From: Sipunculus nudus
Taxonomy: Eukaryota > Annelida > Sipuncula > Golfingiida > Sipunculidae
DNA length: 64,000 nucleotides
Direction: 5' to 3'
Assembly: GCA_026874595.1 (NCBI GenBank)
Contig: CM049318.1
Coordinates: forward strand, 25,129,956-25,193,955
Shown piece after piece: positions 38,442 through 52,400 of the stretch. Below the pieces are notes generated by a model that worked only from the letters and a program-made list of their open reading frames with translations, was not told where the DNA came from and searched no databases. Each line of letters opens with the position of its first letter. Within the stretch, counting starts at the first letter, position 1. The position numbers were made by a program, and so were the translations under genes.

Positions 38442-41400
38442 GTAAAACTGAAAATGAAGGAGATAATCTTCCTAAATTGTTTTACAGAATTTCCAAATGT
38501 TTTATTCGAGTTAATACGCCTTTACGTATCCTTGGAAGTTATTGATTAAAGGCAGTATTAAGTACCGGTACCCTTAGACTATGTTTTGGCTATGTTATAA
38601 ACCATATAATAGAGCTCTAACTGGGTCTCCGGTTTCGGCTACTTGCAGAGTAATTAATGTTTAGGATATTTTCATTAAGTCACGAAATGGTCTTATAATT
38701 TGCTTTTGGATTTTAACAATAGTTTTTATCAAATCTTATTTTTCAAAATTATAAACTCATTTCGAGGTCAGAGATAAATAATGCGTGCAAAACTATGGCC
38801 AAATTGGTTTTCCCTTCGAGGTCATGGAGTGTTTTTGAAACATGACGATATCATAGATTTGATACTTTTGATAGTGTACGAATATTGTTACAATACTTTA
38901 TTTTTTTTAAAGTGACACGGTATAGATGTCTGACCCTTACGACGATAGCATAACGGGCTTTTTTTATAAATGGAAAAGACATAACTTTGTATTAAATTTC
39001 ACTGTATACGATATATATGTCCTGGCTTTCAACACCGTCCAAATCACGGTCATTTGACACTCAGTTTAAATACTGGACAAATCACGAAGAAAACAACTTA
39101 TTATATTCTTACTATTTGAGCAGCGGGTACAACACAAAATATATTGATTGCACACATGTTATAAGAACTGTATGCAACATTAATCATATAATTTAATTAA
39201 TATATTAATTTACAAATATTCACATCCTATAAAACATAAAAGCCAGGAGTAGGGCCAATAGTCAGTTTCTTATACCTAAGTCTGTGTCTGGCTGTATGTA
39301 AATTTAACGTAGGCACAGGAAGAATGCTTCGGGAAATATTTGTCAAATTTCAGAAATCACAGTCAAAAGCTTATTATTAATACGTCTTCACATTTTAGGA
39401 CAGACATGTTTTGTCTTTCTGCATAATCACACATTCCTGTGACCATTTAGCATGTTCTCCTAATATTCATCATTGATTCCTGGGGCGGATATATGTGGGG
39501 TAAGGGTGTTTAACCCCGCCCCCTTCCTTTGTTTGTGATGTTTCCCTTATTTTTTACGACAAACCCCATTCAGGACGTTCTTAAGCAACAAAAACGTCAC
39601 AGCTGAAGGAATGCTTAATTATTAAGTTAGAAGAAAAGAGATGAACATGGGAAACAATAAGTCAAGTTTGATTGAAGCAACTCCAGTGCACATTTTGATA
39701 TATGATTTTAGATTTTATACTAATAATCTTTTGATTTCTGGACTCCTGACACACCTGTGTTACAGAGTCGTGGTGTTAATTAAAGTATATTGTTACAGTT
39801 CATGTCGATTTGCATTTCATGCTAACTGTGAATTATTTTATATTCAAATAGATTATTTACTTGCGGGCTAAGTGACACATTACTGACACAGTGTCACAGG
39901 GCTTCTAAGTTGCTTCCATTACTTAAATTACTTTCACCTCTTTTCACTTATACATTGTATTAAGTAGGTATATGACACCACGACAATTTAACATAATAAA
40001 AAAGAAACGGTTTACAGCACAACTGCCGCCAAAATGCCATATAACCAATCTGTTAAATAATTTCGGACACAACACCTGTTTTTTATCAGCTGTCCAAAGA
40101 TCACATTTGTCACCGTGCAGTTATTGATACACCGCTTATGTATTCTCATTGTTGGAAATTAGCGGTCTTGTTTTGTGAATATGAGCATAATAATAATAAT
40201 TATTATTATTATTATTCACCGCATGACATCTTCATGCAATATTTACAACATGTGACCAAAAAAAAATCATTTTTTTTGTGTAGTTACCCTGTTTAAATAA
40301 TATATTGAGTAAAATTTATATATTTTCTTGTTTCAGATGGCTTGAAGTATACTTTACTTTTTGGGAGAGAGTTAAGCTTCCCTTATATCAAACCGAAAAG
40401 GCAGTTGTATGATTTCCACATGCTTTTTGGCTTTCAAGTGTGCAACACTCAACCTGTAACTAACCCCGATCGCTGGTTGAACATACATCTGTCAGAAACT
40501 GCAGAGACAACGTTGGGAAGTTATAACTTAATGGTCTCCGAGAGTTACACTAAGCTTTCCAAATATGAAATTTTTGCCGAAGAGCCAATACCGTACCACG
40601 AGTCAGGGTTATTCGACTGTGCTTGGCAGTTTTATTTAAACGTCACGGTCAACGGACATGAAGTTTACACGTCCGTCTTGCACGGACACATGCGCGTCGA
40701 CGTGTCGATGAACTGCTCGAACAGCTGTAACCCGATCAAGTTTGTCACAATCAAATTACAGGATGCCCAGCATTCCACAGCTCATGTGGAGATTTTTCCA
40801 GATAAAGGTAATATAATTTCATTTACTCCGTATATATAAAAAATCCCCCCAATGTTACCAGTAAAGTACATCTTACATTGTATTTATGTTTTACCTAAGC
40901 TATCCGAATGATAGACTGACCTAAAATAATGAGGTCGCAAATTTTTCAATATTCCATTATCTCCTAACTGACTGGCGGAGTTGTTTAAAAATAAAACTTA
41001 TACGGCATTCACTGAAAACTGTAGATTGGAGAAAAATTAAAAGTGGCGCTTGGCATCTATTGAGTTACACTTCCGCTGTCCGGCTTCATACATATATCCA
41101 TAAATGCCTCCATTCATACACATACATTCACTAAGACACAATAACAGCCCAGTGAATGAAGGGAGGTAGGAAAATAACACCACTAACACGAACTTAATTT
41201 TAGTTTACAAAAATGCTGTTGGTCCAGATGTTATTGATAATAAACATTTCTTGAAATAAAACCTTTAGTTTAAACTTTTGCGACTTTCTTGAGATACCTT
41301 TTTCAAGATTGGCTTTAATTTTGTTTTATGATTGCATTGCCGAATAAAAAAATGTAACTTGAGGAAAATTTGAGTGGCACCTGAAATGTTTATAGCAATT

Positions 41401-43257
41401 AAACCTGAGATGTCCGAGTTCCTATAAAGTTCAACATAGTTTTCTCACCATACTGACGAATCTTTTTATGATCGACCTATAATATTGCTACTTCTGTCAT
41501 TTTCTTTCCAACATTAAATTAGCTCATTCATAATAGATATGAATTTAAAACTGCTTTACGATTTTAAACATTTCACTTTTAAGTTATGAAATTATGAATA
41601 TCAAATTATATTCTCGATGCACAAAATGATTAGGTTAAGAATGTTATATACTAATTTCGGTGAAGAATTTTGAGAAAAAAGATCAGAAAATTATAATTTG
41701 TGACATTGACATGTCCGGGTTCATTACATACAACAACGTTACTTTCTTAATCTAGCTCTCCCCTGCCCTGCTTACTTCACACACTTCCCGGAACTTGGCT
41801 CGTGCTATAAACTACCGCCCTCTGGTTTTGAGAACATCAACGCCAGTAACGCTAAAGAGACATGCAACGACCAAGGGGGATACCCGATACTCCTTCAGAC
41901 ACCGATGGAAATGTCAATCGTCAACGCCACATTAGGTACGTTATAAAGGTGCTATAATTTGCCACTACATTTATTACTTTTTGTTATGAGTTCATTTTGG
42001 TTGAATTTAAACTTTTTTTTTGCGAAACTACCATGGCTTACATGTAGGGTGATTGTCTGTTTCACCTGTTTCATACATTGTTTTGGTTCTGTGTTGATAA
42101 ATGCAATCCAGGTTTTATTTTTCAATTATAGAAAGACCGCTAGGGTAAGGTACAAAATAGCGCATGCGCAAAAACTTACCATCAACCAAAGATGAATGAT
42201 GTATATGTCATGAATTACAAATTAATGAGATATTTTTTACTGTTGTTGGCCGCCATTATCCTTTAATTCATTATATGTTATTGCAGGACGTTATGTTTAT
42301 GTTATTATTCACGCCACTGGTTGCGGCTTGTACAAGTTTATTTCTACTATATATAGGCATGAAAAACTGGATTTAGAACGAAATCTTGCCAGATACGATC
42401 ATATGTCCATAAAAAAACTGTGAATGTTATTTATACCTAAAAGGCCTAGTAAATGATGGAAACCTTTTAAACCAGAGTAGGACGTTGGGGAAAAAGGTTT
42501 TTTTTTCAAATAACAGTTTTATCCGAAACCCTTTTCCAGAAACCCCTTTTTTTTTTAAAAAAAAATCATAAAGTTTTTTACCGTGAAGAAACCATAAAGT
42601 ATACACTTATTCAAATCTGGTAAAGTACGTTTTTCTGATGGTATTCATATTTTTTACATTTTCATTTATTTTATGATGATATTTTAACATTTATATTCCT
42701 TTAAATTTTAAGAATGTCTCTATTTTAAGCACCCAGTAGCAGTAAGCCATTTTCAGTGGACTATTATTAAACTACATGACAAAATCTAAAAAAAAAACGT
42801 AATTTTATTTTTTCTCTACTGTGTGTCTTCTAGTTGAAAAATGAAAGTTCAATTTAACGATATTGTCTTTTCATAATGTCCGTTAATGTCCGAATATCCC
42901 TTAATTGAAATATAAAGTCAGCTTCTATATGCATATCAGTGGCTCCTACCCAGGAGGTGTACTGGACGGGAGGGAGGATTGTCAGTAACGGAGCGAATGT
43001 TGCCGCCACGTGGGTCGCCGTAAATGAAACCATTGATCCAGACCTTTGGGATGCAGCCGACACCTGGCCTGTAACAGCAGGTGACTGTGTACAGGTAGAC
43101 GCTGGAGGGCTGAAGTCTAGAGGCTGCAGCAGCAAGGCACAGCTGATGTGTGAACAGCAACCGAAAATCACGTGTGGCACCCTCAGCTGCTTAGATCCTA
43201 CGTCTGAAAGTAAGAATTAATGATGACGTAAGCAATTATCATACTTACTGTTAATAT

Positions 43258-43294
<37 letters not shown>

Positions 43295-46200
43295 TATATA
43301 TATAAATGTGTAGGTGTCTGATATGTTTGTGCTTGGCTTCACTGGCTAATATATATTTATTTTGAGATAACCGCCTCCATTGTTTTAAATGCTAGCTTAA
43401 TTAAGTATATGTACATCTGCAGAATTCCATTCCGATATGAGACTCCGTGACAGAACAGTGTCACACGCTTCCTCTGATTTTATATTCTGGTGTTAACCAG
43501 GCACTGTGACTCCTGCACCTGAGGGCACTGGGTGTGTAATCGTCGCCATTGCTGGGTCATACTGGTGAGGGACCCCTAAAGGCGCAATCGTTTGTGAGTG
43601 TATCTCGGCCGTTGGGCATGAACTTCCCATTTAGCCTGCAGAGTGCTCACCCTTGGTGGAGGCCGACCGTGAAAAACCTCACCTCCTCGGCTGAGATTCA
43701 AACTCACGATCTCCCGACTTTGACACTTGTACTCTACCTCTGAGCCACAGAAGCCGCTCAGTGGCTTGTATACGATTTATTTTATTACTTTGGGATTCAG
43801 TATCCGACAATAATTTTGCAATTTGGGCGTGGTAAAAGAAAAAAATATTCCGCTCTAAACTTTGCCGATACACGTTCGCTTGCCGCCACAATTACGCTAT
43901 ATTCTCGTGAGAACATTCCGGCTGCATCCCTACATCCTTATCGGACCCTGACAGGTTTATTTCTCCCATCCCTTGTCTGTAATAAACCATATTCTGTACC
44001 ACGCTATTTTCCCTTGCAGACTCGCGGATTCCTGCCTGTCCAGCCTCGGCCAGCGCCTCTAATTACGTCTTGGGTTCTTGTTACTTCATAAACACCACAG
44101 CTGTGACCATGGACGAGGCGGCTCTGTTCTGTAACTCCACTCACGGGGCACATTTACTTGAGGTAGAATCCGTCGAAGAATTTAGGTACATCTATCATCT
44201 ACTGCAGGAACAAGGTGAGTAAAATAATATTTAAGAGGCCAATAAGAGGAATGTTTCTCAAGCCCCTTTTACAAAAATCATTGCGGGTGGGCTATTTTAT
44301 TTTACCTTTTTTCGACATAAATTGATAGGGGACAATATGATAATAAAAGAATTGTTTCAAATTTTATTATATAGATATATGTCAAAGCGTCTTGAGCTCA
44401 AAATCGGTAAATTTCTACTGAAAATCGAACTAAGATTTAAAACTGTAAAACGAGGGATTACGGTTGAGTGCCTGAGAAACCAATTTATTGGCCTGATGAT
44501 TTCTTTTTATAAAGTTTACGTCCATGGCGTATTGATTGCAGTGTTTATTTAATTGGATGGACGTGTGTTCATGTCTGATATGTTATGATCGACGTTCTCT
44601 GTGTTTATTAGATAGGCTTATTTATGCACAACTCGCAGAACACTCGCACTGGTCATGGAATAAACAGATTCACCGACTCCCAATGCTAAAGATTCAGTTT
44701 GAACAAAAACGTATAATTATCCAGATTACCTCAAAACTTTAATGGTCCATTAGTTGTTACCCTACTCTCCAACTAATTCCAGCTAACCCAATTCAAAACC
44801 TAACGGTTTTGTTCATTAGTTGTTACCCTGACACCAAACCCAATTCAAACTTACATGGTTGTCCTTAAGCTGTTACCCTAACCCTCAAACTAATTCCACC
44901 TAACCCCATTCAAATCTTGAATGGTTTGTCCATTATCTGTTACTCTAACCCCCAACTAAATCAACCTAACCCCATTCATAATTGATTTAGATAAACAAAT
45001 TCTAACAAAGCAAATAAGAAAAAAACAACTAACCAAACAATGACGATAAGAACAATATATTTCCCGGCGGAAATATAACAATATGCAACAGTGGATCAGA
45101 ATAAAGGGTCCAGGGCCTGTGGATCCCGACCCTTTTCAGCCAATTAAAACCTTTTTAGGGGTTCAAACTGGATCCTCCTCCTTCTTCGTACCTGAGGACC
45201 TTTTTCAGGTTATCTAATCAGATCTTCCCGGTTAAGACCCCAAAATACCTGACTCCACCACTGATTTATCTAACTTCACAGAATGTCTTTGTACCTTCAG
45301 CATTTGGGCCTGGATTTTGGAATGGCGCAAAGGCGAGCGCTGCCGGCTACTCTTGGGAAGATGGTACTCTTCTATACAGGGACGGATGGACATCTGCCAA
45401 CCCTTTAAGCGGACAACTTTGCGTCGCTTATGTGGATAATCGTGGTAAGACTGGTGTAAATCCACAGACTATAGGCCACTGGTACGAAACAGAATGCATT
45501 GAACCACATGGAGTTATCTGTGAAAAGGAAATGGTGCATGACTGCATGAACGGCGGAACCTGTGTCTGCGCATGCCGAGGGTCAATCACGTGTCACAAGT
45601 GTTTATGCGGACCTGGCTTTACAGGGGAAAAATGCGAAAGTGAGTAAATAAATAGTCGGTAACGCCAAAGAACTATGACCATTTTTTATTGATGATGATT
45701 CATTTGAATTACATTAACACATGTAGTTATTATTTGTTTTTATCACATTCTCAGGAAGACAAGCAACGGGTTTAATTATATTTATATTTATATTTTATAA
45801 ACAATAGTTTTTTGCTCTTGACAGAAAATGAACAAAGCTTTGTAACTTTAAAAGGGACTAACGAGGCAACACAATCAAAATGTAATTGGCAATTTTCAGT
45901 ATAATCAATAAAATTTAGAGACAATTTTATTTGAGAAAACATTTTTTTGGCATTGGAATAATAGAACAGCCAGACATGTTAAGGTCTATTTGACGCTAAG
46001 GCCTCCACTACATAAAATGTATACTGTGTGTGATTGGCTTCATAATAGCGTAGTTAAAGCTGCTCATTCGCTTTCCTTTGGAAAGGAATTTATGTGATTT
46101 CCGGCTTCCACTGTGCATACATTAATGATCTAAGGGTAATTTTGGTTTGGAAAAGTTCTTAAAACATCTTCGTGAAGGATGTATTGTTACGGAACCTAAT

Positions 46201-48799
46201 ATAAACAGATAACGTATGCGTGATGAACACAAATTCTGTAACGGAGATAAAAAAATCAGATTCTGTAACACTAGGAAGCGTGAAATGTCGAGGGGAATGA
46301 ATAAAGAAGTCAGTGGTTTTAAAGAAATAACTATAATTTATTCTTTAAACAACCCTAACAATACAATACTTAAAAATAATCAATACAACTATACAGTACA
46401 ACAGCGGTATAACAACAAATCAATACAATCACACAGAAAAAAATAATCAATGTGCACAGTACCTGGATACTAACACCGTCACAACGATAAGTTCTTTAAA
46501 TGTATACTCTCGCAGAATGACAGTCCAGTGTAAAGCTCTTGTAACTATCCAGAAAGTAAACTTAAGTCGAAATGCATAAAATCCAGGAGAAAGTCTTAGA
46601 AAATCTATAATTGCCGCACTCGTCGGATAAGGTCCTAGAAACTGACACACGCTTCTGCGTCCGCTGGAATCTTCTCTGCTGCTCTCTCTCTCGGCTCTAA
46701 AACACATCCCCTTCATACACTCTTCACCCCAAGCCGAGAATTTTCCAATTATCGAACAGTCTAAGAATAATACATTATACACGGTCAGCACGCGTCACAG
46801 GAATCCTCTAGAAAAACATCGCCGTGTCTCTACACACCATTGTGTACACTTGAGCTCGCCCCAAACTAGCATGTTAACAAGAGTTCAACCAGTACGGATT
46901 AAACCGAGAAAATAACAAGCGGCCAGGCAAGAAAGCCCCACAACACGAGAGCCACGCTCGTGTCACACAATAAAAAGAGAACCTGTAACAGTATAAAAAT
47001 GTTTATCAACAACATGTTTGTAAACACAACAACGTTAACAAACGGGAAAAACATGTAAACCTAGGTGGTATTGCATATATGCGGAGGTAGAAATGTCACT
47101 TGTTGCAAAACGCCATTTGCATGCAAAGCTCTGGCTTATCTGACTTGCTGTCAGATACCCTAGTTGAATTTGTTTTAATTATTTTGGCAGGCGCCCACTC
47201 AATTTAAACACGTTGATATAAACAAAATAAACAGTCCGTGTGCGGTGTTATCCACGTTTTCTGGTCTTTTTAAATAAAAACTCCAAAGGATTACATTTAG
47301 TTTATAAAGGTCAGATAGGTAATTTGGCCCCTTTAAATGTTCACAATTTATTTTTTTTTCTCGAGGGTCTAATTATTGCGATATCATCAAACAGGAATCC
47401 ACACGGAGTATATTAGTATGCTTTAAGTTTAGGTAAAATTAGGGAGGCAGTAGGGAAGTGAAAAAGGTGCGATGTGCCATTAGAATCGTGTTTGTCGTTT
47501 CTTAGTGATAGTTTTATCAATGTTGACTTCGTATATGTGACTGTAGGCTTTGGGATGTTTATTGGCGTAAGTCACAATGGACAAGGCCGGAATCTGAGTT
47601 GCCCATTTGAGATAAAATAAGTATGAGACGTAAGATTTATAACAGTAATTGAAATATACAGTAAAATACTTTAATATACAGCAATTAAATTAGAGCAAGC
47701 AACAAAGTCGGAACACTAAATGATTCTTGTGAAAATCTCAGGTAAATATGACCCGCAATTGCACACGTTAAAGTAACAGACAAAAACAAGGGAAGTACGC
47801 TGGTACCAAGTCTCTGGACAAGACCGCCGTCTATTTAAGGCCGGCGGTTATGACGATGTGGTGACACGGCCAATAATTATGACAGGCGACTATTTAATAC
47901 CCGGCGTCCGATCAAGAAAGTACGGTATGAAATGTCTTCGATCCGGGCAGGAGAAGGACGGAACATTTTCCCTTTGATTTACTTTTAATATTAAGCCAGC
48001 CACAGTGCATATATGTCTATTTGTATTTATCTAAAGTGTTGTGCTGTTTAAGGTTTTATTAACGAATTCATATAAACTGAATTCATAAAAAGTGATTCAT
48101 GATTGAAACTGTCATTATTACAACAATTTGTGTTAACAATTAGATGTATTCTGAATAATAGTTTCAAATATTTACTGTTTAACCATTTAAATTTTTACAG
48201 GACAGGATCGGTCGTCTCTTCTCCCATGCCCAGATGGTTTTACTTTTCTTCAAAATACCAGCTCTTGTGTGATGGTGTCGGCAGCACCGTTGTCATGGAG
48301 CAAAGCACGTGACGCCTGCGTTGCCTTGAACGCAAGCCTCGTTACCATAGAGAGCAGCACAAAAAATGCAGATGTTGTTGCTTACCTAGAAGCTACAATT
48401 AATGAAGGTATCTAATCCGGTTCATTTGTATTTATCTAAACACATCCTTTGACTTCAAGATAGATAATTTATCTTAAAATAGTTTCATTAAAACCATCAA
48501 AATAAGTTGAGCAGAATACATGTTTATATTTTTTAACTACTGTGTTTATTTGTTTGTTATATATATTTTTATAAAAATATTAATTTTTCTAGATCTTGTA
48601 GAAAATACAGAAGATGTCCACAAGACGTTCGGTTAAAGGCACATTTCTTTCAGTTGAAGAAAGTTCATATATATATATATATTTATAAGTGGTATAGCCG
48701 TGTTAGTCTGTAGTTGAAGCGAAAGTTAAGATTGGAAAGCTCGTGTGTTAATAAACTATAGTGAGTCTATCTAAAAGGCGTCACTGTTTATCTTAACTT

Positions 48800-48860
<61 letters not shown>

Positions 48861-49370
48861 GGCCAATTCGGGATTCGAACCCATATCATATTGCCGTTAC
48901 CGCAGGGTACCATGCCCCCCCCCCCCAACCAGCTTTGCCTGTAATATTTAGAAAAACTTTCGAAACACTAAATATCTGCTAAGAAAATTAGAGTATAAAA
49001 GTAATTTTAAAAATATGACAATATCAGTTATTTTATCAATAAGTTCCATAAAATAAATGTAAGTTTTTTCTCAAATTGTCATGGGATAACTAAGAAACTG
49101 ATGATAATGAATCATTCCTTTTAAAAAAAGATTAATAAATAATCTTTTCTCTTGTTTTGAGTCTTAAAATATGAAAAGGATATTGAAGTTCCAGATACAG
49201 TAAAACCTTACAATAATGACCGACATTGGGACCTAGATAAAGTTGTCGCATTTGTAAGGTTGTCGTTTAAGTGATGACCTTATAAAGAGCGAAAACGAAA
49301 CGGGACCCATAAACGGCGGTCATTGTTTCGAGTTGGTCGCGAAAGCGAGGTAGTCGTTAGGGAATGTATA

Positions 49371-49425
<55 letters not shown>

Positions 49426-52400
49426 GTGCAGTCATTTAATTGCCAGCGGATATCCCCACGCCCGTATATCCTGGCTACGTCTCTGTATTTATCCTTATTC
49501 AGGATTAGTATGGACTGGCGGCTACGTGAATCAGGAACAAGTGATCTGGCAGGGCTCTGGATCTCCTGTCACCTACACAAACTGGGCCACGGGGGAACCG
49601 TCAAGCAATTCCTATTGTATATCAGTCAACACTGTGTCCAAAACCTGGAGTGGAGGCAGATGTGGTGTTACATTAAAATATCTGTGTGAGGTTCAGCCCA
49701 ATAACGGTAAGTTTGTCTGGCTGTCACCTTGCGTCAACAATACCATTTACTTTTCGGAAAATTCTTCCAAATAAACATATGTGAACAGAATTTGAATTGC
49801 AATCAAGCTATAATTTGCACCTTCGCGGACTCGGGATTCCATCGTATTCTCTGCCCCTAAGGGTCAAATCGAGTTTCCGCAGATAGCTTCGCGCCTTGGC
49901 ACTGTCCTCGAAGTGTCATCTTGTCAAACGCTGAGTATTTCATTCCTTTCTAGCCCATGCCTGGTTAAGGTTGTTGGTAGGCCATGGGTTACGAGGTCCG
50001 TGATGCTCTCAGTAATCTTGAGAAAAAAAAATAACTTTCTTTATCCAATCTAAGAAAGTAGAACATTTTAAAAAATATATCATTGATAAAAGACTGTTTA
50101 TACATTTATAATATTTAATATTTTTACAATATTATGGTATTGTTAATAACCCTAAACATATAGTTTTTAAGTCTCTGTAAAGTCAATGCAGTGACTGCTT
50201 CTTTCTAACTTTCATGATGTGTTGCACATTTGTCAATAATGTTGTCATAAGCTGTACCTCTAACAGTGCTCATGCTCAGATATTATTTTTGTTTTATTTT
50301 TATCGTTTTAAACTAAATAAATTAATGGAAATGTAAGTTAGACCCCCCCTCGACCCGTCCCCATCCCCGGCCCTATATGTGAGGCCCTGGGGCTACAGTC
50401 CGCTATTTTCATATGTAAACCCGACGATTAGGCTTTATCCGCCGCCTTCATTAAAGGGCCCAATCACCTATAAAGCATGTTGAAAATACACGAAATATAG
50501 CTTCTTCCCTTAAAATAAATATATGTACCTGCCAAAATATTGCCCTGAAACCGTTTACTTTCTCCTGTAAACAAATGTTAAAAACAGTGGACCGGGCACT
50601 ATGAAAGGTGTCATCATAAACACAGCGCGTGGGGCCGTGTGCATCGCTGAGCCAAAACACGTGTCAGTCAGAAGATAACCCGGTCTGACTTGGCAAAAAA
50701 AAATGTAATACATGTTTGTGCTGGCTGAAACACAATGTGTTGCCCCTCTTAATCTGACCTCCGGTCACGCGGCCTTGTTATGATAAACAGAGTGTGTTTA
50801 CCAAAACACAGAGCCATAACATGGTGTTAAACAGCCTTATGCGAAGAAATGAGACCGTGTGTTGGGGTGGTTTTGCTGGGAAACATTTGTGTAAAGCAAA
50901 ACTGAACTGATAATGTGAAAGAATAGCCATAATTTAGCTCCTGATTATGTCCCTTTAATGCATCGTAAGGACCGCAATCCGTTCGTTGCTAGACGGATGT
51001 CAAAAGGGCCTTTTAATAATGCCATCAACGCAAATTTTAAAATACATTAAAATACCAACCGTATTTGGTTTCCGTGACAGGCTACCCGCTTATGGGATAT
51101 TCCATGTCATTTCATTATTCTATTTCTAATGAAAATTTGAAAGACACATTTAATATTCTGTAAAATTGGCATTACAGAAGCAGGCGCGAACTCTCTTTAC
51201 TTTTTTCGTCAATACCGTATGACTGTCATAGGCAATGAAATGTCCGCTGGTGAGCTTCTTTTCTGTTTTCAGGAAGAAGTGTGCAATTTAAATTGAAATT
51301 AAAATTGGAAAAAGTTAAACTATTATAGAAACTGCAATCTGCATGAAACGAAAAGAATATATACGAATAATATATATTGTTTCGTGGACTATTTATATAT
51401 GTTCATAATAGTTGAGGCCACATCAAACACATTAATGTTCTATGGATTCTGGAATCAATACATATGATGCGATTTTTGTCTTGTTTGTTTACCGATGGAG
51501 ACACACTATGTGGGATTTTGCAAGCAAAAAATATCTCCTGTTCTTGAAAAGGTGTATAGTAAATATTCAAATGATCCATTTCCCACATCTTTAAGAATTA
51601 TTTTAAGCCATAGCACGTATAAGCAACATTACCAAAAACGTGGTCTTCATTTGCAAAACAAAAATAATCCCAAAAAAATGGGAGCGGCGAATCCGTAGAA
51701 CAATATTTATTTGTATGGATTAAGTTTATAAATTCATTCTATTTATCTTTACTTTAAAGCAAACGTTCCAGTGACCACAACCGAAGTGGCAATGCAGACA
51801 GCAACAGGGTCCCTCAGTTTCGAACTGACAAATGGTACTTCAGTGCAGACAGCAACAGGGTCCCTCCGTTCTGAACTGACAAATGGTACTTCAGTGCAGA
51901 CTGCAACAGAGTCCCTCCGTTCTGAACTGACAAATGGTACTTCAGTGCAGACAGCAACAGAGTCCCTCCGTTCTGAACTGACAAATGGTACTTCAGTGCA
52001 GACAGCAACAGAGTCCCTCAGTTTCGAACTGACAAATGCTACTTCAGCGCAGACAGCAACAGAGTCCCTCCGTTCTGAAATGACAAATGGTACTTCAGTG
52101 CAGACAGCAACAGAGTCCCTCCGTTCTGAACTGACAAATGGTTCCTCAGTGCAGACAGCAACAGAGTCCCTCCGTTCTGAACTGACAAATGGTACTTCAG
52201 TGCAGACAGCAACAGAGTCCCTCCGTTCTGAACTGACAAATGGTACTTCAGTGCAGACCACAGCAGAGTCCCTCGCTTCTGAAGTGACGCCCGGTGCCTC
52301 AGCGCAGACAGTAACAGAGCCCCTCACTACTGAACTGACAACCAATGACTTGGCGCAGGCAACCAATGGGCCTCTCACATCTGAACTGATGACTGGTGCT

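Noticed and set aside
46447-46791. A 114-residue minus-strand open frame
   Set aside because: It lies inside the solo LTR and shows no recognisable domain.
48860-48905. tRNA gene on the minus strand
   Set aside because: Only the T arm / B box is convincing; acceptor stem and D arm do not pair, so it is a tRNA-like repeat fragment.
51749-52378. A 209-residue open frame on the minus strand across the 51-bp repeat
   Set aside because: The unit length is a multiple of three, so all frames stay open together. The + strand frame has the splice links, transmembrane helix and sensible composition; the minus frame is a mirror effect.
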